Notes: generated by a model from the sequence alone, not told the origin. Positions 24,136 to 33,160 are shown, numbered from the stretch's first letter. The stretch is DNA of 45,332 nucleotides from WRAV01 sp050950205 (GCA_050950205.1 JBMNHF010000017.1:1-45332); one strand, 5' to 3'. Program-made: numbers and translations.

Positions 24136-25455
24136 CTACTCACTGGTTTCCTCAATTTGGCGAGCCTGAATCACAACGGTATAATCGTTGCCCGCTGCCC
24201 AAACCATGCCTTTGGTGGGAGCGCTGATCTTGACCGGATAGCTTACCTGTCCGCTGGTCAGTTCCTTTTGGGAGAAATCCAGCTCTACCACAATATCACC
24301 GGGCGACATTTCCTCCAGAACAGCGGCGTCGCCCACAAAGGTAACAGGCAGACTGCCGGTAAGCAAGGTAATTTCAAAGTCGGAGGGCTGATTGACCGGA
24401 ATAATGTTGCTGATGTTGTGGAAGGTTGCGGTGTTCCAGGATTCCGTGTTGAATTCCACCAGAATGGTGGAGATGTTGTTCACGTTGGTAAATTGTTCAG
24501 AGGGCAGCGTGACATCAAATTGGAAAGAGCTGTTGGATGGAGTCAGACTTCGTAAATCGATATCCACTACAATTTCTTTGTAGTTATCCATGCTCTGAAT
24601 GGGGCCGGCCACCAGAATACTGGTATTGGAAAGGCTCATATATTCCCGCAACGTACTTTCGGGGAACCCGCGAGGCACATTGGTAAAATTAACCCGCAAA
24701 GGAAGCTCTTTGGTTCGCAGCACAGGAATCCAAACGTTGACATTCTCCATGTCCAAGGTGAGGTGGAGCTCCTCCGCATCCAGCTCCATCCCCTGAGCAT
24801 CCAGAAGCTTTACAGGGATGGTGGCGGCATAGGTATTGGAAAGAGGTTGGGATAGCTCCACCGAAGCCACACAGCGAGCAACTTTTTCCAGCTCGGAGGC
24901 GGGACCGGTTACCCGAACGGCGGTGGGGGAAACCTGCTCGGTGCCCAACTGATAGCCGGCAGCGACAGCCAGTCCTCGGGTCATTAAATCCACATTCAGA
25001 GTTTTGGACATCACCTGATCCAACCGAACCCGCACTACAGAAGGGCGGATGCTTAAAATGGTGTAGTCTGTAGGAGTGGTGAAAGGCACCAGCTCCAAAT
25101 CGTATGTGTTGGCCTCGGTTACCTTGGCCAGGCTGACGGTAATGTTAAGATCCTCCGGTTTGATGTTGCCCACCACAGAGCGGGGACCTTCCACCATCAC
25201 CTCAACCCGTTCATCGATTTCGCCAATGAGCGAAAGCCCCATTTCCTGCAGGCGTTCGCTCCGCAGGGAAATTTGCACCGGAACATCGCGGATAGACAAA
25301 GGCGTGGTGGGACTGATGGTAATAACCACCACAATCCAGCAAAAAATAGCGACAAACACCGAAAAAACCATAACGAAACGGTCGTTGTCGAACAGTTGCT
25401 TCATATTTATTTTTTTAAAGCGAAAATTACCTATATTTAACTTATGTTTTTTCAT
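24136..25455 (-). CDS. cdaR: CdaA regulatory protein CdaR (YbbR domains)
   Basis: A 439-residue protein with one N-terminal membrane helix (about residues 28-50, VMVFSVFVAIFCWIVVVITI) and four successive YbbR domains outside, recognisable by repeated PVQISLRSERL and VRVTGPASELEKV-type strands. CdaR binds the diadenylate cyclase CdaA in the membrane and modulates c-di-AMP synthesis. The ATG at 25455 overlaps the cdaA stop (ATGA) and has GGAGG eight bases upstream in the cdaA end. glmM, the usual next gene in many Firmicutes, is not here; an IS-bearing terminator follows. Confidence 0.93.
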   Translation of the reverse strand: MKKHKLNIGNFRFKKINMKQLFDNDRFVMVFSVFVAIFCWIVVVITISPTTPLSIRDVPVQISLRSERLQEMGLSLIGEIDERVEVMVEGPRSVVGNIKPEDLNITVSLAKVTEANTYDLELVPFTTPTDYTILSIRPSVVRVRLDQVMSKTLNVDLMTRGLAVAAGYQLGTEQVSPTAVRVTGPASELEKVARCVASVELSQPLSNTYAATIPVKLLDAQGMELDAEELHLTLDMENVNVWIPVLRTKELPLRVNFTNVPRGFPESTLREYMSLSNTSILVAGPIQSMDNYKEIVVDIDLRSLTPSNSSFQFDVTLPSEQFTNVNNISTILVEFNTESWNTATFHNISNIIPVNQPSDFEITLLTGSLPVTFVGDAAVLEEMSPGDIVVELDFSQKELTSGQVSYPVKISAPTKGMVWAAGNDYTVVIQARQIEETSE

Positions 25456-26324
25456 CGAAAGATCCTCCAAAAGCCACGCTCTTTGACGGGAGATGCTTCC
25501 CCCGCCTTTAAGCTAAACATTTTGGCTTCCAGCAATTTAGTAAGATTTTGAGCCGAAAGATTCCGCTGCAGGCGGCCGTTGAGTGCAACCGAAATGGCAC
25601 CGGTTTCCTCCGATACCACCACAACCACCGCATCGGAAACTTCGCTCATGCCAAGAGCCGCCCGGTGACGGGTTCCCAGCTCCCGGCCAATCTCATCGTT
25701 GGAGGACAAGGGCAAAAAACATCCAGCCGCATGAAGACGGCCGCTGCGCAGCACCATAGCACCGTCATGCAGAGGAGAGTTGGGGAAGAAGATATTGCAG
25801 ATCAGCTCGGTGGTGGGCTCGGAATCGATGATGGTACCGGTAGCGATTACGTCTCCCAGTTTGGTTTCCCGCTCCAGCACCATCAGGGCACCGATATTGC
25901 GCTCGGAAAGATGAACCGCGGCAGCGCATACAGAATCCAGCATTTTATGCACCTGAATGTTGTCGCCATGCTCTGTCTCCCGAAAAAGGGAGCTGGACAG
26001 TTTGGAACGCCCCACCTGTTCCAGAGCACGACGAAGTTCAGGCTGAAAGACAATGGCCAGCGCCACAATTCCCCATTGGAGGATGTTGGTAATGATAAAA
26101 GACAGTGTGGTTAGATTTAAGTTAAGGGCCAACACATACATAACTAAAATTAAAACAATGCCCTTGACCAGCTGCATCGCGCGAGTTTCCCGCACCAGCC
26201 GGACGGCCTGATAGATTAAAAATGCGACAATGAGTATGTCCAGAACATCGGACAGGCTCACCGTGCTGATAATGCCACGCATACTTTCCCACAATGTGGC
26301 CAAAGCACTTCGAATATCCGACAA
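25452..26324 (-). CDS. cdaA: Diadenylate cyclase CdaA
   Basis: A 290-residue protein with three N-terminal membrane helices and a DAC domain. The catalytic motifs are SPLHDGAMV (DGA at about 187-189) and GTRHRAALG (RHR at about 219-221). It makes the second messenger c-di-AMP from ATP, which controls potassium and osmolyte balance and wall homeostasis. The TTG at 26324 is favoured by GGGAGG six bases upstream; internal and upstream alternatives are weaker. The leader from its likely promoter is about 215 bases and has a GCGGCCC/GGGCCGC stem (26466-26497); no ydaO-type riboswitch is visible. Confidence 0.95.
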   Translation of the reverse strand: MSDIRSALATLWESMRGIISTVSLSDVLDILIVAFLIYQAVRLVRETRAMQLVKGIVLILVMYVLALNLNLTTLSFIITNILQWGIVALAIVFQPELRRALEQVGRSKLSSSLFRETEHGDNIQVHKMLDSVCAAAVHLSERNIGALMVLERETKLGDVIATGTIIDSEPTTELICNIFFPNSPLHDGAMVLRSGRLHAAGCFLPLSSNDEIGRELGTRHRAALGMSEVSDAVVVVVSEETGAISVALNGRLQRNLSAQNLTKLLEAKMFSLKAGEASPVKERGFWRIFR

Positions 26325-26545
26325 GCTCCACCCTCCCGGACAGCCGACCCACAAGGCCGGTGTAATTGATCGATGCTAGGAGAGATCCATCATTGGTGTT
26401 ACACGGGGCGTGTTTTCCATCCACCTTGAAAAGAAAATGAGATTACCACATACAATCTAGCACAAGCGGCCCGCACCATCTGTTGGGCAGGGGCCGCACG
26501 TATTTCAAGGCATCTGCTTTTTGGGACAACTCTCCATATAATACT

Positions 26546-26573
26546 ATTTTACCATATTGTTGCGGTAATTCAA
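26546..26573 (-). promoter_or_regulatory. Candidate promoter of cdaA-cdaR
   Basis: On the reverse strand TTGAAT (26568-26573), 16 bases, TAAAAT (26546-26551). It overlaps the last codons of the upstream desulfurase-like gene. Confidence 0.5.
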
Positions 26574-27715
26574 CTGCATCGACAAGTTTTTTTTATGGCA
26601 TCGCACAACTTTAGAGCCTGCTCTTTTGTATTAAAGGCTCCTACGCTGATTCGCACAGTCCCTTGCTCCAAAGTGCCCATCTTTTTATGCGCCAGAGGAG
26701 CACAGTGCAGCCCTCCCCGCAAAGCAAAGCCCTGGCGGGAAAGATTCTCGGTTACCTGTTCCGATGCCATTCCCCGGATGTTGAAGGAGAGAACGGGAAG
26801 GTGGCTTCCTTCTTCAAAATCGGGGGTATACAATTCAATCTGGGGTATCCGCTTGAGCTGTCGGAATATCTCTTTGGCCAACCCCATTTCATGGCGGTAG
26901 ATCTGAGCGGTTCCCTTTTCCTGCACAAAGCGGATACCCGCTCCCAGCCCCAGAATTCCCACGGTGTTGACGGTGCCACTCTCCAACCGGTCCGGCATTT
27001 CAAAAGGCTGTTCATAGTTTGCCGAAAAACTGCCGGTGCCCCCTTCCATCAGGGTGTTTAGACTGTTGCCCATAGCGGTGATCAGCAGCCCCGTGCCGGA
27101 TGGGCCATACAACCCCTTATGACCGGCGGTGCACAAAAAGTCGATTCCCATGCAGGGAGCATCGAGATTCAGAACTCCTGCGGACTGAGCGGCATCCACC
27201 AGGAAGAAAAGGTTCTTTTCCCGGCATAGCAAAGCCAAGTCCTCAATGGGCAATCGAATTCCAAAGACGTTGGAAGCGTGGGTACAAACAATCAGGCGAG
27301 TGGTGGGGCGAATGAGATGGTAGAAGGAATCTACTGTTTTGCGGGAATCCGCATATGTGTTGGCAATATCATATTCAATATCCCCCTTTTGAGCCAGGGC
27401 ATGAACCGGGCGCAGGACAGCGTTGTGCTCCAGGTCGGAGAGGATGACGTGGTCTCCCGGTTGCAGCAGCCCCTTCAGGGCAATATTGATGGCATGGGTA
27501 CAGTTGGAGGTAAAGACCACCTCGCCAGGGTCGCTTACGCCAAACAATTTGGCAGCGGATTCTCTGGCCTGGTAGACTTTGGCGGATGTCTGGATACTCA
27601 GGTCGTGGCCGCTGCGGCCGGGATTGGCGCCGTAGCGGGTCATGGCCTGATGGACAGCCTCTACTACGCCGCGAGGCTTGGGAAAAGTGGTTGCTCCGTT
27701 GTCAAAATAGATCAT
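26570..27715 (-). CDS. Aminotransferase class V, cysteine desulfurase family
   Basis: A 381-residue PLP enzyme starting MIYFDNGATTFPKP, with the PLP lysine Lys200 in TAGHKGLYGPSGTG and a catalytic-type cysteine Cys338 in ALRGGLHCAPLAHKKMGT. The short active-site loop is that of group II (SufS/CsdA) enzymes, and the text fits the EF2568-type family found beside selenium-related genes. It likely removes S or Se from cysteine or selenocysteine. The next gene upstream encodes a putative Se/S carrier, which supports that role. It differs from IscS at 11642, so the cell has at least two such enzymes. GGGGGTG precedes the ATG. Confidence 0.88.
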   Translation of the reverse strand: MIYFDNGATTFPKPRGVVEAVHQAMTRYGANPGRSGHDLSIQTSAKVYQARESAAKLFGVSDPGEVVFTSNCTHAINIALKGLLQPGDHVILSDLEHNAVLRPVHALAQKGDIEYDIANTYADSRKTVDSFYHLIRPTTRLIVCTHASNVFGIRLPIEDLALLCREKNLFFLVDAAQSAGVLNLDAPCMGIDFLCTAGHKGLYGPSGTGLLITAMGNSLNTLMEGGTGSFSANYEQPFEMPDRLESGTVNTVGILGLGAGIRFVQEKGTAQIYRHEMGLAKEIFRQLKRIPQIELYTPDFEEGSHLPVLSFNIRGMASEQVTENLSRQGFALRGGLHCAPLAHKKMGTLEQGTVRISVGAFNTKEQALKLCDAIKKTCRCS

Positions 27716-27779
27716 TCAGGTTACACCCCCGCATAAGGTAACATCCTTGTGGATGCCAATTTGCCCGGATGAGCTACTG

Positions 27780-27992
27780 CTACAAAATCCCCAGAATACG
27801 AATGCCGGCGGCTTGTAGCAGGCACAGGGCAGCATTCAAATCTCCCAGCAGCTCCAACCCATAGCCACAGCCGCCCAGCTTTGGATGATTGGCAATTTTT
27901 CTGATATAGGAACGGATCCCCCGCTGCTCCAGCAGCTTTTGTGCTCGCAGAGCAGAGGTCACCGAACTCATTAATATGGTTGAGTTTCCCAT
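27780..27992 (-). CDS. DUF3343 (putative Se/S carrier-like) protein
   Basis: A 70-residue protein with the DUF3343 layout: a beta strand with small residues (STILMSSVTSALRAQKLL), a middle basic segment and a conserved cysteine in GGCGYGLEL. The family is thought to carry sulfur or selenium and is commonly encoded beside desulfurases of the kind found just downstream here, 64 bases away. The ATG at 27992 has GAGGTG about nine bases upstream; a GTG four codons earlier overlaps that site. Confidence 0.78.
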   Translation of the reverse strand: MGNSTILMSSVTSALRAQKLLEQRGIRSYIRKIANHPKLGGCGYGLELLGDLNAALCLLQAAGIRILGIL

Positions 27993-28103
27993 TATTTTTT
28001 TCACCTCTGGCGTTTTTAGAATTTCAGGTGGTGGGTTGTGCTTTATGTTTTACGGCACAGGAAAGCTATGCCAGTTTATGCAAATTTTTAAGGGGGAGTG
28101 ATA

Positions 28104-28208
28104 ATGGAAAGAAGATGGGAACGGTATGTAATGCAAAAAGCGCTGCGACTTTACTTTATAGTCGCAGCGCTTTCTGTATTAATAAATCAGATCCTAAAAA
28201 ATGCTTAA
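28104..28208 (+). CDS. Possible small hydrophobic peptide
   Basis: A 34-codon frame, MERRWERYVMQKALRLYFIV followed by AALSVLINQILKNA. The ATG has GGGGGAG five bases before it. The basic start and a hydrophobic stretch of about 15 residues would suit a membrane peptide. However, the middle of the frame coincides with the terminator hairpin of the reverse-strand gene, so the resemblance to a gene may be accidental. No clear promoter is seen. I do not recognise it. Confidence 0.3.
   Translation: MERRWERYVMQKALRLYFIVAALSVLINQILKNA
28130..28173 (-). terminator. Terminator of the penicillin-binding protein gene
   Basis: A perfect 14-bp stem, AAAGCGCTGCGACT (28137-28150) and AGTCGCAGCGCTTT (28160-28173), with nine-base loop. 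On the reverse strand it continues into TTTTTGCATT. It ends the gene at 28274. Confidence 0.85.
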
Positions 28209-28273
28209 AAATGAGGAAATTCAAATCAAGGGGGAGAAAGGGGACGGAAGGGAAGCACTAATACGCAACAATG

Positions 28274-29920
28274 CTACTTTCCCGCGACCGGCAAATCCCG
28301 GGGGATGTGATCCATTGCCGCGATGCCGTCAGCGATTTGCTTAAAGATGGGGGCCGCCACCCGCTCTCCCGATTCTCCCCCCTCTACAAAGACAACAACG
28401 CTGTAGCGGGGGTGTTGGGAGGGGTAAAAGCCGGCAAACCAAGCATGAACAATTTCCTTGGCATCTTCGCCTTCTCCGGTTATGACGCCGGTCTGAGCGG
28501 AAGAAGTTTTTCCTCCAGCGCTTCCCACCATGGGGCGAGCGGTGCGGCCGCTTCCATCCTCCACCACCCCAACCATCAATTCCTGCATCTTTCGGGCAGT
28601 TTTGGGGGAGAGCACCTGACTGCTGGCATAGCTGGGGGTACGCTCCGAAAAGGTTTGGCCATCCTGGGTAAAGCCCTGAACCAAACTGGGAGTGACGGCA
28701 GCGCCGTCGTTGCCAATCACCGACACAATGCGGGCGATTTGCAGGGGAGTGGCCAGAGAGCTGCCCTGTCCAAAGCTGAAGTTGGCCAAAGCTGCCGGAC
28801 TACTTAACTCTTTGAGGGTGGGCAGATTCCCCGATTGTGCTATTAGGCCGGGGGCAAGCTCCGTGCTTTCCCCCAAGCCAAAATGGCGGCAGACAGCCAG
28901 CAAAAAGCCGGGATCGATCCGCTGTGCCAGATGAATAAAGTAGGTGTTGCAGGAAACCTCGAGGGCCTTTCCCATAGAGAGGGAGCCATGAATGGCGTGA
29001 TTGTTGCAGCGAAACACCTGTCCTCCCACATCGATGGAACCCTGGCAGACATAGGAGTAGGAGGGGGAAATGCCGCTTTCCAGTGCGGCACTTGCCACTG
29101 CCAGTTTAAATACCGAGCCGATGTTGTATCCGCAAAGGGCACGATTAATAAAGGGAGCATCGGTGCTTTCCAGACTGGTGGCTATATCATTTTGATCAAA
29201 AACCGGTAAGCTTGCCAGAGCCAAAATCTCTCCTGTGGCAATGTCCAGCACCACGGCGGCACCTTTATCACAGCCTTGGGCCAGAGCGTTTTGTACCAGC
29301 AGTTGCAACTCTCGATCCAGAGTTAGGACCACCCCGGCTGCTGCGTCCTCATTGGTTCGGAAGATTTCCACTCCTCCGCCCTCCATGGTGCGGCCGGTGG
29401 CATCTACCTGATACTTGGCCTGAAAGGTGGCTCCCGCCTCATCCAACAAGCTGTCATAAGCCCGCTCAATGCCAAAAACGCCCCGGCGTCCCCCATCTCC
29501 CAGATAACCCACCAAATGAGGGGCCAGCTGAACACTGCCGTAGCGGTTGGGCACCCGGAATACGTCGATTCCCACGGCGTAAATATCGTTGGTGGGCACC
29601 TCCAGCACGAAGGGGAGCCCACCGGAAAGGCGGTTTACCACCGATTCTCTTTCCTCTTCCGGCATTACCCGAAGAAGTTCGGCTGCAGCCTGAGGAGTGG
29701 GCAGGACAGAGGCTACATACCGGTGAGAGTAATTGACCAGCGGATGAAAATTTCTATCATAAATGCCTCCTCTGGAATGGGCTACCTCCAAAGTATAGCG
29801 CCCCTGAACCTGAGCTGCCGTGGCAAGATGATCGGAGGCCCCTACGTAGTAGATGCGAAAAACGCAGACGGAAAACATCAGAACCAAACAGCAAAAAAGT
29901 GAAATGATTCGTTGATACAC
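28274..29920 (-). CDS. Class B penicillin-binding protein (transpeptidase)
   Basis: A 549-residue protein with an N-terminal membrane helix, a dimerisation domain and a transpeptidase domain. Active-site motifs: GSVFKLA (Ser269-Lys272), SCN (about 323-325) and GGKTSSAQTG (KTS, about 471-473, in place of the usual KTG). Such PBPs cross-link peptidoglycan; this one resembles the PBP2/SpoVD-like group seen in Clostridia, but whether it serves elongation or spore cortex is open. GTG 29920 is chosen because CGGGGG lies six bases upstream; an extension to 30013 has no binding site. It is divergent from the ABC ATPase at 30081. Confidence 0.9.
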   Translation of the reverse strand: MYQRIISLFCCLVLMFSVCVFRIYYVGASDHLATAAQVQGRYTLEVAHSRGGIYDRNFHPLVNYSHRYVASVLPTPQAAAELLRVMPEEERESVVNRLSGGLPFVLEVPTNDIYAVGIDVFRVPNRYGSVQLAPHLVGYLGDGGRRGVFGIERAYDSLLDEAGATFQAKYQVDATGRTMEGGGVEIFRTNEDAAAGVVLTLDRELQLLVQNALAQGCDKGAAVVLDIATGEILALASLPVFDQNDIATSLESTDAPFINRALCGYNIGSVFKLAVASAALESGISPSYSYVCQGSIDVGGQVFRCNNHAIHGSLSMGKALEVSCNTYFIHLAQRIDPGFLLAVCRHFGLGESTELAPGLIAQSGNLPTLKELSSPAALANFSFGQGSSLATPLQIARIVSVIGNDGAAVTPSLVQGFTQDGQTFSERTPSYASSQVLSPKTARKMQELMVGVVEDGSGRTARPMVGSAGGKTSSAQTGVITGEGEDAKEIVHAWFAGFYPSQHPRYSVVVFVEGGESGERVAAPIFKQIADGIAAMDHIPRDLPVAGK

Positions 29921-30080
29921 ACATATCCCCCGTTTCTTATCTTCTGTTATTTTTGACCAAAACGGACCTCCTATACGGGGGAAAGGAATGATTTTCCATC
30001 GGCGAGCTATCACCCCATAGTTACAGCGTCATATACTGAAAAGGAAGGACTGTGCACAAAAAACTCCCGGAGGAAAGATC

Positions 30081-30869
30081 ATGAGAGAATTGTTAAAACT
30101 ACAAGACGTATCTCTTACATATCAGGCCGAAAACGGTGAGGTCCCTGCGCTGGATCAAATCAGTTTCACAGCGCAGGAAGGCGAAATGATAGGAATCGTA
30201 GGCCCTTCCGGTTGTGGGAAATCCACTCTGCTTTCGGTCATAGCAGGACTGGAGCCGGCCACCCGCGGCACCGTTTTGCTGGGCGGGGAGCCAGTGGATG
30301 GGGTTTCGGAAAAAATCGGCTATATGCTGCAAAAGGATAATTTGCTAAACTGGCGAACCATCCGCTCCAACGTATTGTTGGGACTAGAAATTCGCAAAAT
30401 GCTTACCAAAGAAAATATCGCTTATGTAGAAGACCTTTTGGAAACCTACGGGCTTGCCGAATTTGCAGACAAATATCCTGCCCAGCTTTCGGGGGGGATG
30501 CGGCAGCGCGCGGCTCTCATTCGCACTTTAGCCACCAAACCGGAGCTTTTGTTATTAGACGAAGCCTTTTCTGCTTTGGACTATCAAACCCGCCTTGCCG
30601 TAACCGACGATGTGCTGGGAATTCTTCGCAAGGAAAAAAAGACAGCGCTGATCGTCACCCACGATATTCCCGAAAGCATCAGCATGTCGGACCGGATTAT
30701 CGTTCTGTCCGAACGTCCGGCACGGGTAAAGAGCATCCACAAAATGGAGTTTCCTCCTCGCCCGGGGCAATCCTATATGCTTCCTTTGGAGAGGAGAAAC
30801 ACGCCAGCTTTTGGACAGTACTTCAATTTGATATGGAAAGAGCTTGATGTGCATGTGGAAACGCGATAA
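30081..30869 (+). CDS. ABC transporter ATP-binding protein (SsuB/TauB type)
   Basis: A 262-residue ABC ATPase. Walker A GPSGCGKST (41-49), Q-loop in YMLQKDNLLNW, signature LSGGMRQRAALIRTLA, Walker B LLLLDEAFSALD and the H-loop IVTHDIPESISM. The Q-loop and C-terminal region are typical of the nitrate/sulfonate/taurine/pyrimidine importer group. Its partners are the broken permease and the binding protein that follow. CGGAGG is nine bases upstream of the ATG. The end overlaps the permease start region. Confidence 0.93.
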   Translation: MRELLKLQDVSLTYQAENGEVPALDQISFTAQEGEMIGIVGPSGCGKSTLLSVIAGLEPATRGTVLLGGEPVDGVSEKIGYMLQKDNLLNWRTIRSNVLLGLEIRKMLTKENIAYVEDLLETYGLAEFADKYPAQLSGGMRQRAALIRTLATKPELLLLDEAFSALDYQTRLAVTDDVLGILRKEKKTALIVTHDIPESISMSDRIIVLSERPARVKSIHKMEFPPRPGQSYMLPLERRNTPAFGQYFNLIWKELDVHVETR

Positions 30870-31693
30870 AAAAACAGGTCAGGTGGCTCTTACTCCGGAG
30901 CGGGCCGCCTATTTGGAGGCCCGACACAAAAGAAGATGGGCTATCCGCCTGTGTCGGATTATGATTTTGATTAGCCTGATTGCTCTGTGGGAAATTTTGG
31001 CCCGGGTAGGAGTGATTGATAGCTTTATTATGAGCCAACCCAGCCGGGTGCTGAAAACTCTTGTCAACCTGCAAAGCAACGGACTTCTTAAACATCTGGG
31101 GAGTCACCTGCTTTGAGACATTAACCGGCTTTTTGCTGGGGGGTGATATTGGGGAACCTGGTGGCGCTTACCCTGTGGTGGTCTGATTTTCTATCCAAGG
31201 TGGGCGGAGCCCTACCATGGTGGTATTGAATGCTCTGCCAAAGGTGGCTCTGGGGCCGGTCATCATCATCTGGGCAGGAGCGGGAATGCAGGCTATCATT
31301 GTGATGGCATTGGCCATTTCTCTCATTGTCACGGTGTTGGAAATGCTCAGTGGCTTTCTTTCCACCGACCCGGAGCTGATTAAAATGGCCCGGACCTTTC
31401 GGGCTACCCGCTATCAAACCTTTACCAAGATTATTTTTCCCTCCAACCTTCACACCCTCTTTAGTTCCCTGAAAATTAATATTGGGCTTTCTCTGGTGGG
31501 TGTCATTGCCGGGGAGTTTTTAGTCTCCAAGGCAGGACTTGGCTATCTTATTGTCTACGGCGGCCAGGTTTTTCAGATGGATCTTGTGATGACCAGTGTG
31601 ATTATTCTGGCATTGGTTGCCGCCTTTTTGTATTGGGGGGTTACTCTGGTGGAGAAGGTGGTACTGGATGCTGTCAGCCATACAAAGGTGTAG
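30847..31693 (+). pseudogene. ABC transporter permease (SsuC type), frameshifted
   Basis: A BPD-type permease of about 281 residues in three frames. The N-terminal part (RIMILISLIALWEILARVGV, SQPSRVLKTL) and the C-terminal part (NALPKVALGPVIIIWAGAGM, the EAA-like FRATRYQTFTKIIFPSNL, SLVGVIAGEFLVSKAGLGYL) are well conserved. Between 31098 and 31217 the frame changes three times: an extra G in GGGG at 31098-31101, an extra G at 31151-31154, and one missing base near 31210-31216. Net change is +1, matching the total length. Repairing these gives a full permease. Either genuine decay or sequence error. Confidence 0.85.
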
Positions 31694-31741
31694 GAAGCAG
31701 GGCATGCCCCGCTTATTTTAGATTACATAGGAGGTAATGGT

Positions 31742-32752
31742 ATGAAATCCATAAAAGGGCTGTTGGCGGTGCTGCTGGCGGCAATCCTTCTCCTGAGTGG
31801 AGCAACTGCCTGTGCTCCCAAAGAGAAGGGACTGACCACAGTGCGGGTCAGCGAGGTAACCCATTCGGTGTTTTATGCACCCCAATACGTGGCCATTGAA
31901 AAAGGCTTCTTTGCCGAGGAGGGAATTGCCATCGAGCTGATTTCCGGGGAAGGGGCCGACAAAGTAATGACCTCGGTGATCTCGGGAGCGGTGGACATCG
32001 GCTTCTCGGGGCCGGAGGCCACCATCTACATTTACAACGAAGGAAAAGAAGATTATGCTAAGGTGTTTGCCCAGGTGACCAAGCGGGATGGCTCCTTCTT
32101 ATTGGCTCGGGAGCCGGATCCCAACTTTACTTGGGATAAACTGCGGGGCGTTCATCTGCTGCCCGGCCGAAAGGGAGGGGTTCCCTACATGACCTTGGAG
32201 TATGTGGTCAAACAGGCAGGACTGGTTCCGGGAGTGGATGTAAACTTTGACAGCTCCATCCAATTTGCCGCCATGGCAGGAGCCTTTTTGGGGGGAACAG
32301 GGGACTATGTTACAGTGTTTGAACCCACCGCCTCCTCCATTGAGCTGGAGGGAAAAGGTTACATTGTAGCTTCGGTAGGGGAAGCTTCCGGAGAAATTCC
32401 CTATACTGCCTACTATGCTTTGGACAGTTACATAAAAAAGAACCCTCAGATTATCCAGAGCTTTACCAACGCTCTTTATAAGGCCCAGAAATGGGTGGAA
32501 GAGCATTCTGCCGAAGAAATCGCCAAGGCCATAGCTCCTTCGTTCCCCGATGCCAACCCGGAAATTATGGTAAAGGCAATTGCCAGGTATAAAGAAATTG
32601 ACGCCTACTGCTCCGTTCCCATGATGACCGAAGAATCCTTTGACCGGCTGCAGATGGTGATGGAGACAGCAGGAGAGCTTTCCCAAAAGGCCTCCTACAC
32701 CGACATCGTAGACAATAGCTTTGGAGAGAAAGCGGTTGCTACCGTAAAATAA
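31742..32752 (+). CDS. ABC transporter substrate-binding lipoprotein (NMT1/SsuA-like)
   Basis: A 336-residue lipoprotein with a signal peptide and lipid-attachment Cys at about residue 24 (SGATACAPKEK). The mature part starts TTVRVSEVTHSVFYAPQYVA and contains IEKGFFAEEGIAIELISGEG and SGAVDIGFSGPEATIY, the NMT1/SsuA type II binding-protein pattern for sulfonates, nitrate, or thiamine-pyrimidine precursors. The substrate is not determinable; no thiamine riboswitch precedes the operon. AGGAGGT is six bases from the ATG. Gene order is ATPase, permease, binding protein, then a terminator. Confidence 0.92.
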   Translation: MKSIKGLLAVLLAAILLLSGATACAPKEKGLTTVRVSEVTHSVFYAPQYVAIEKGFFAEEGIAIELISGEGADKVMTSVISGAVDIGFSGPEATIYIYNEGKEDYAKVFAQVTKRDGSFLLAREPDPNFTWDKLRGVHLLPGRKGGVPYMTLEYVVKQAGLVPGVDVNFDSSIQFAAMAGAFLGGTGDYVTVFEPTASSIELEGKGYIVASVGEASGEIPYTAYYALDSYIKKNPQIIQSFTNALYKAQKWVEEHSAEEIAKAIAPSFPDANPEIMVKAIARYKEIDAYCSVPMMTEESFDRLQMVMETAGELSQKASYTDIVDNSFGEKAVATVK

Positions 32753-32768
32753 CAAGATTTCGCCTAAG

Positions 32769-32800
32769 CCTGCCGAGAGGAAATTCCCTTGGCAGGTTTT
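32769..32800 (+). terminator. Terminator after the SsuA-like operon
   Basis: CCTGCC (32769-32774) pairs with GGCAGG (32791-32796), with partial inner pairing, then TTTTGCTTT. Confidence 0.7.
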
Positions 32801-32944
32801 GCTTTGGTAAGAGCCTTTTATAACATTCCTTTAGCACTCTATCCTTTCCTACTCTCTGACAGGGGCGGGAGGAGGCATACCGGCGGTTTTTGAAGAAAGG
32901 GAGTAGCAAAGGCAACAAAATTATCGCACCTATTATCTTTTTCT

Positions 32945-32973
32945 AATTTATTCCACTTATTTTGTGCTATAAT
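32945..32973 (+). promoter_or_regulatory. Extended -10 promoter of the small-protein/HD operon
   Basis: TGCTATAAT with TATAAT at 32968-32973 and the extended TG at 32965-32966; no good -35. The stretch TATTCCACTTATTTTGTGCTA just upstream, apart from one T, matches the promoter at 13522-13541. Confidence 0.65.
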
Positions 32974-33002
32974 ACAGAGAAAGGAAAGGGGCGGTAAGTG
33001 AA

Positions 33003-33146
33003 ATGAAAAAACAAAAACACGATTCTCCCCGGATGCTGACGGGAAAGAAGCGTCCCATGACCAAAGAGGAGGCGCTGCGCCAACTGGTGGAAAAAGACCC
33101 CAAGCAGGCTGCTCGTCTCATACAGGAGATTTTAAAAGGAAAGTAA
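33003..33146 (+). CDS. 47-residue basic protein, unknown
   Basis: Reads MKKQKHDSPRMLTGKKRPMT, then KEEALRQLVEKDPKQAARLI and QEILKGK. It has a promoter about 30 bases upstream and lies 14 bases before the HD-domain gene, so it is probably expressed with it. The second half should be one amphipathic helix; EEALRQLVEKDPKQAARLI recalls the short FliG-binding helix at the end of FliF, but such resemblance in a short helix proves nothing. The ribosome binding site is only moderate (GGGGCGG at some distance). Confidence 0.62.
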   Translation: MKKQKHDSPRMLTGKKRPMTKEEALRQLVEKDPKQAARLIQEILKGK

Positions 33147-33160
33147 GGAGGAAACCAAGG

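Noticed and set aside
26325..26545. c-di-AMP (ydaO) riboswitch in the cdaA leader
   Set aside because: One GC stem is present, but none of the conserved ydaO sequence blocks.
29212..29736. Pro/Arg-rich forward frame opposite the penicillin-binding protein
   Set aside because: Composition follows from reversed coding sequence; unlike the gene at 9836 it has no own ribosome binding site or terminator.
30014..30080. TPP riboswitch before the SsuB/TauB-like operon
   Set aside because: The gap is only 67 bases and lacks the CTGAGA and ACCTGA-type elements.
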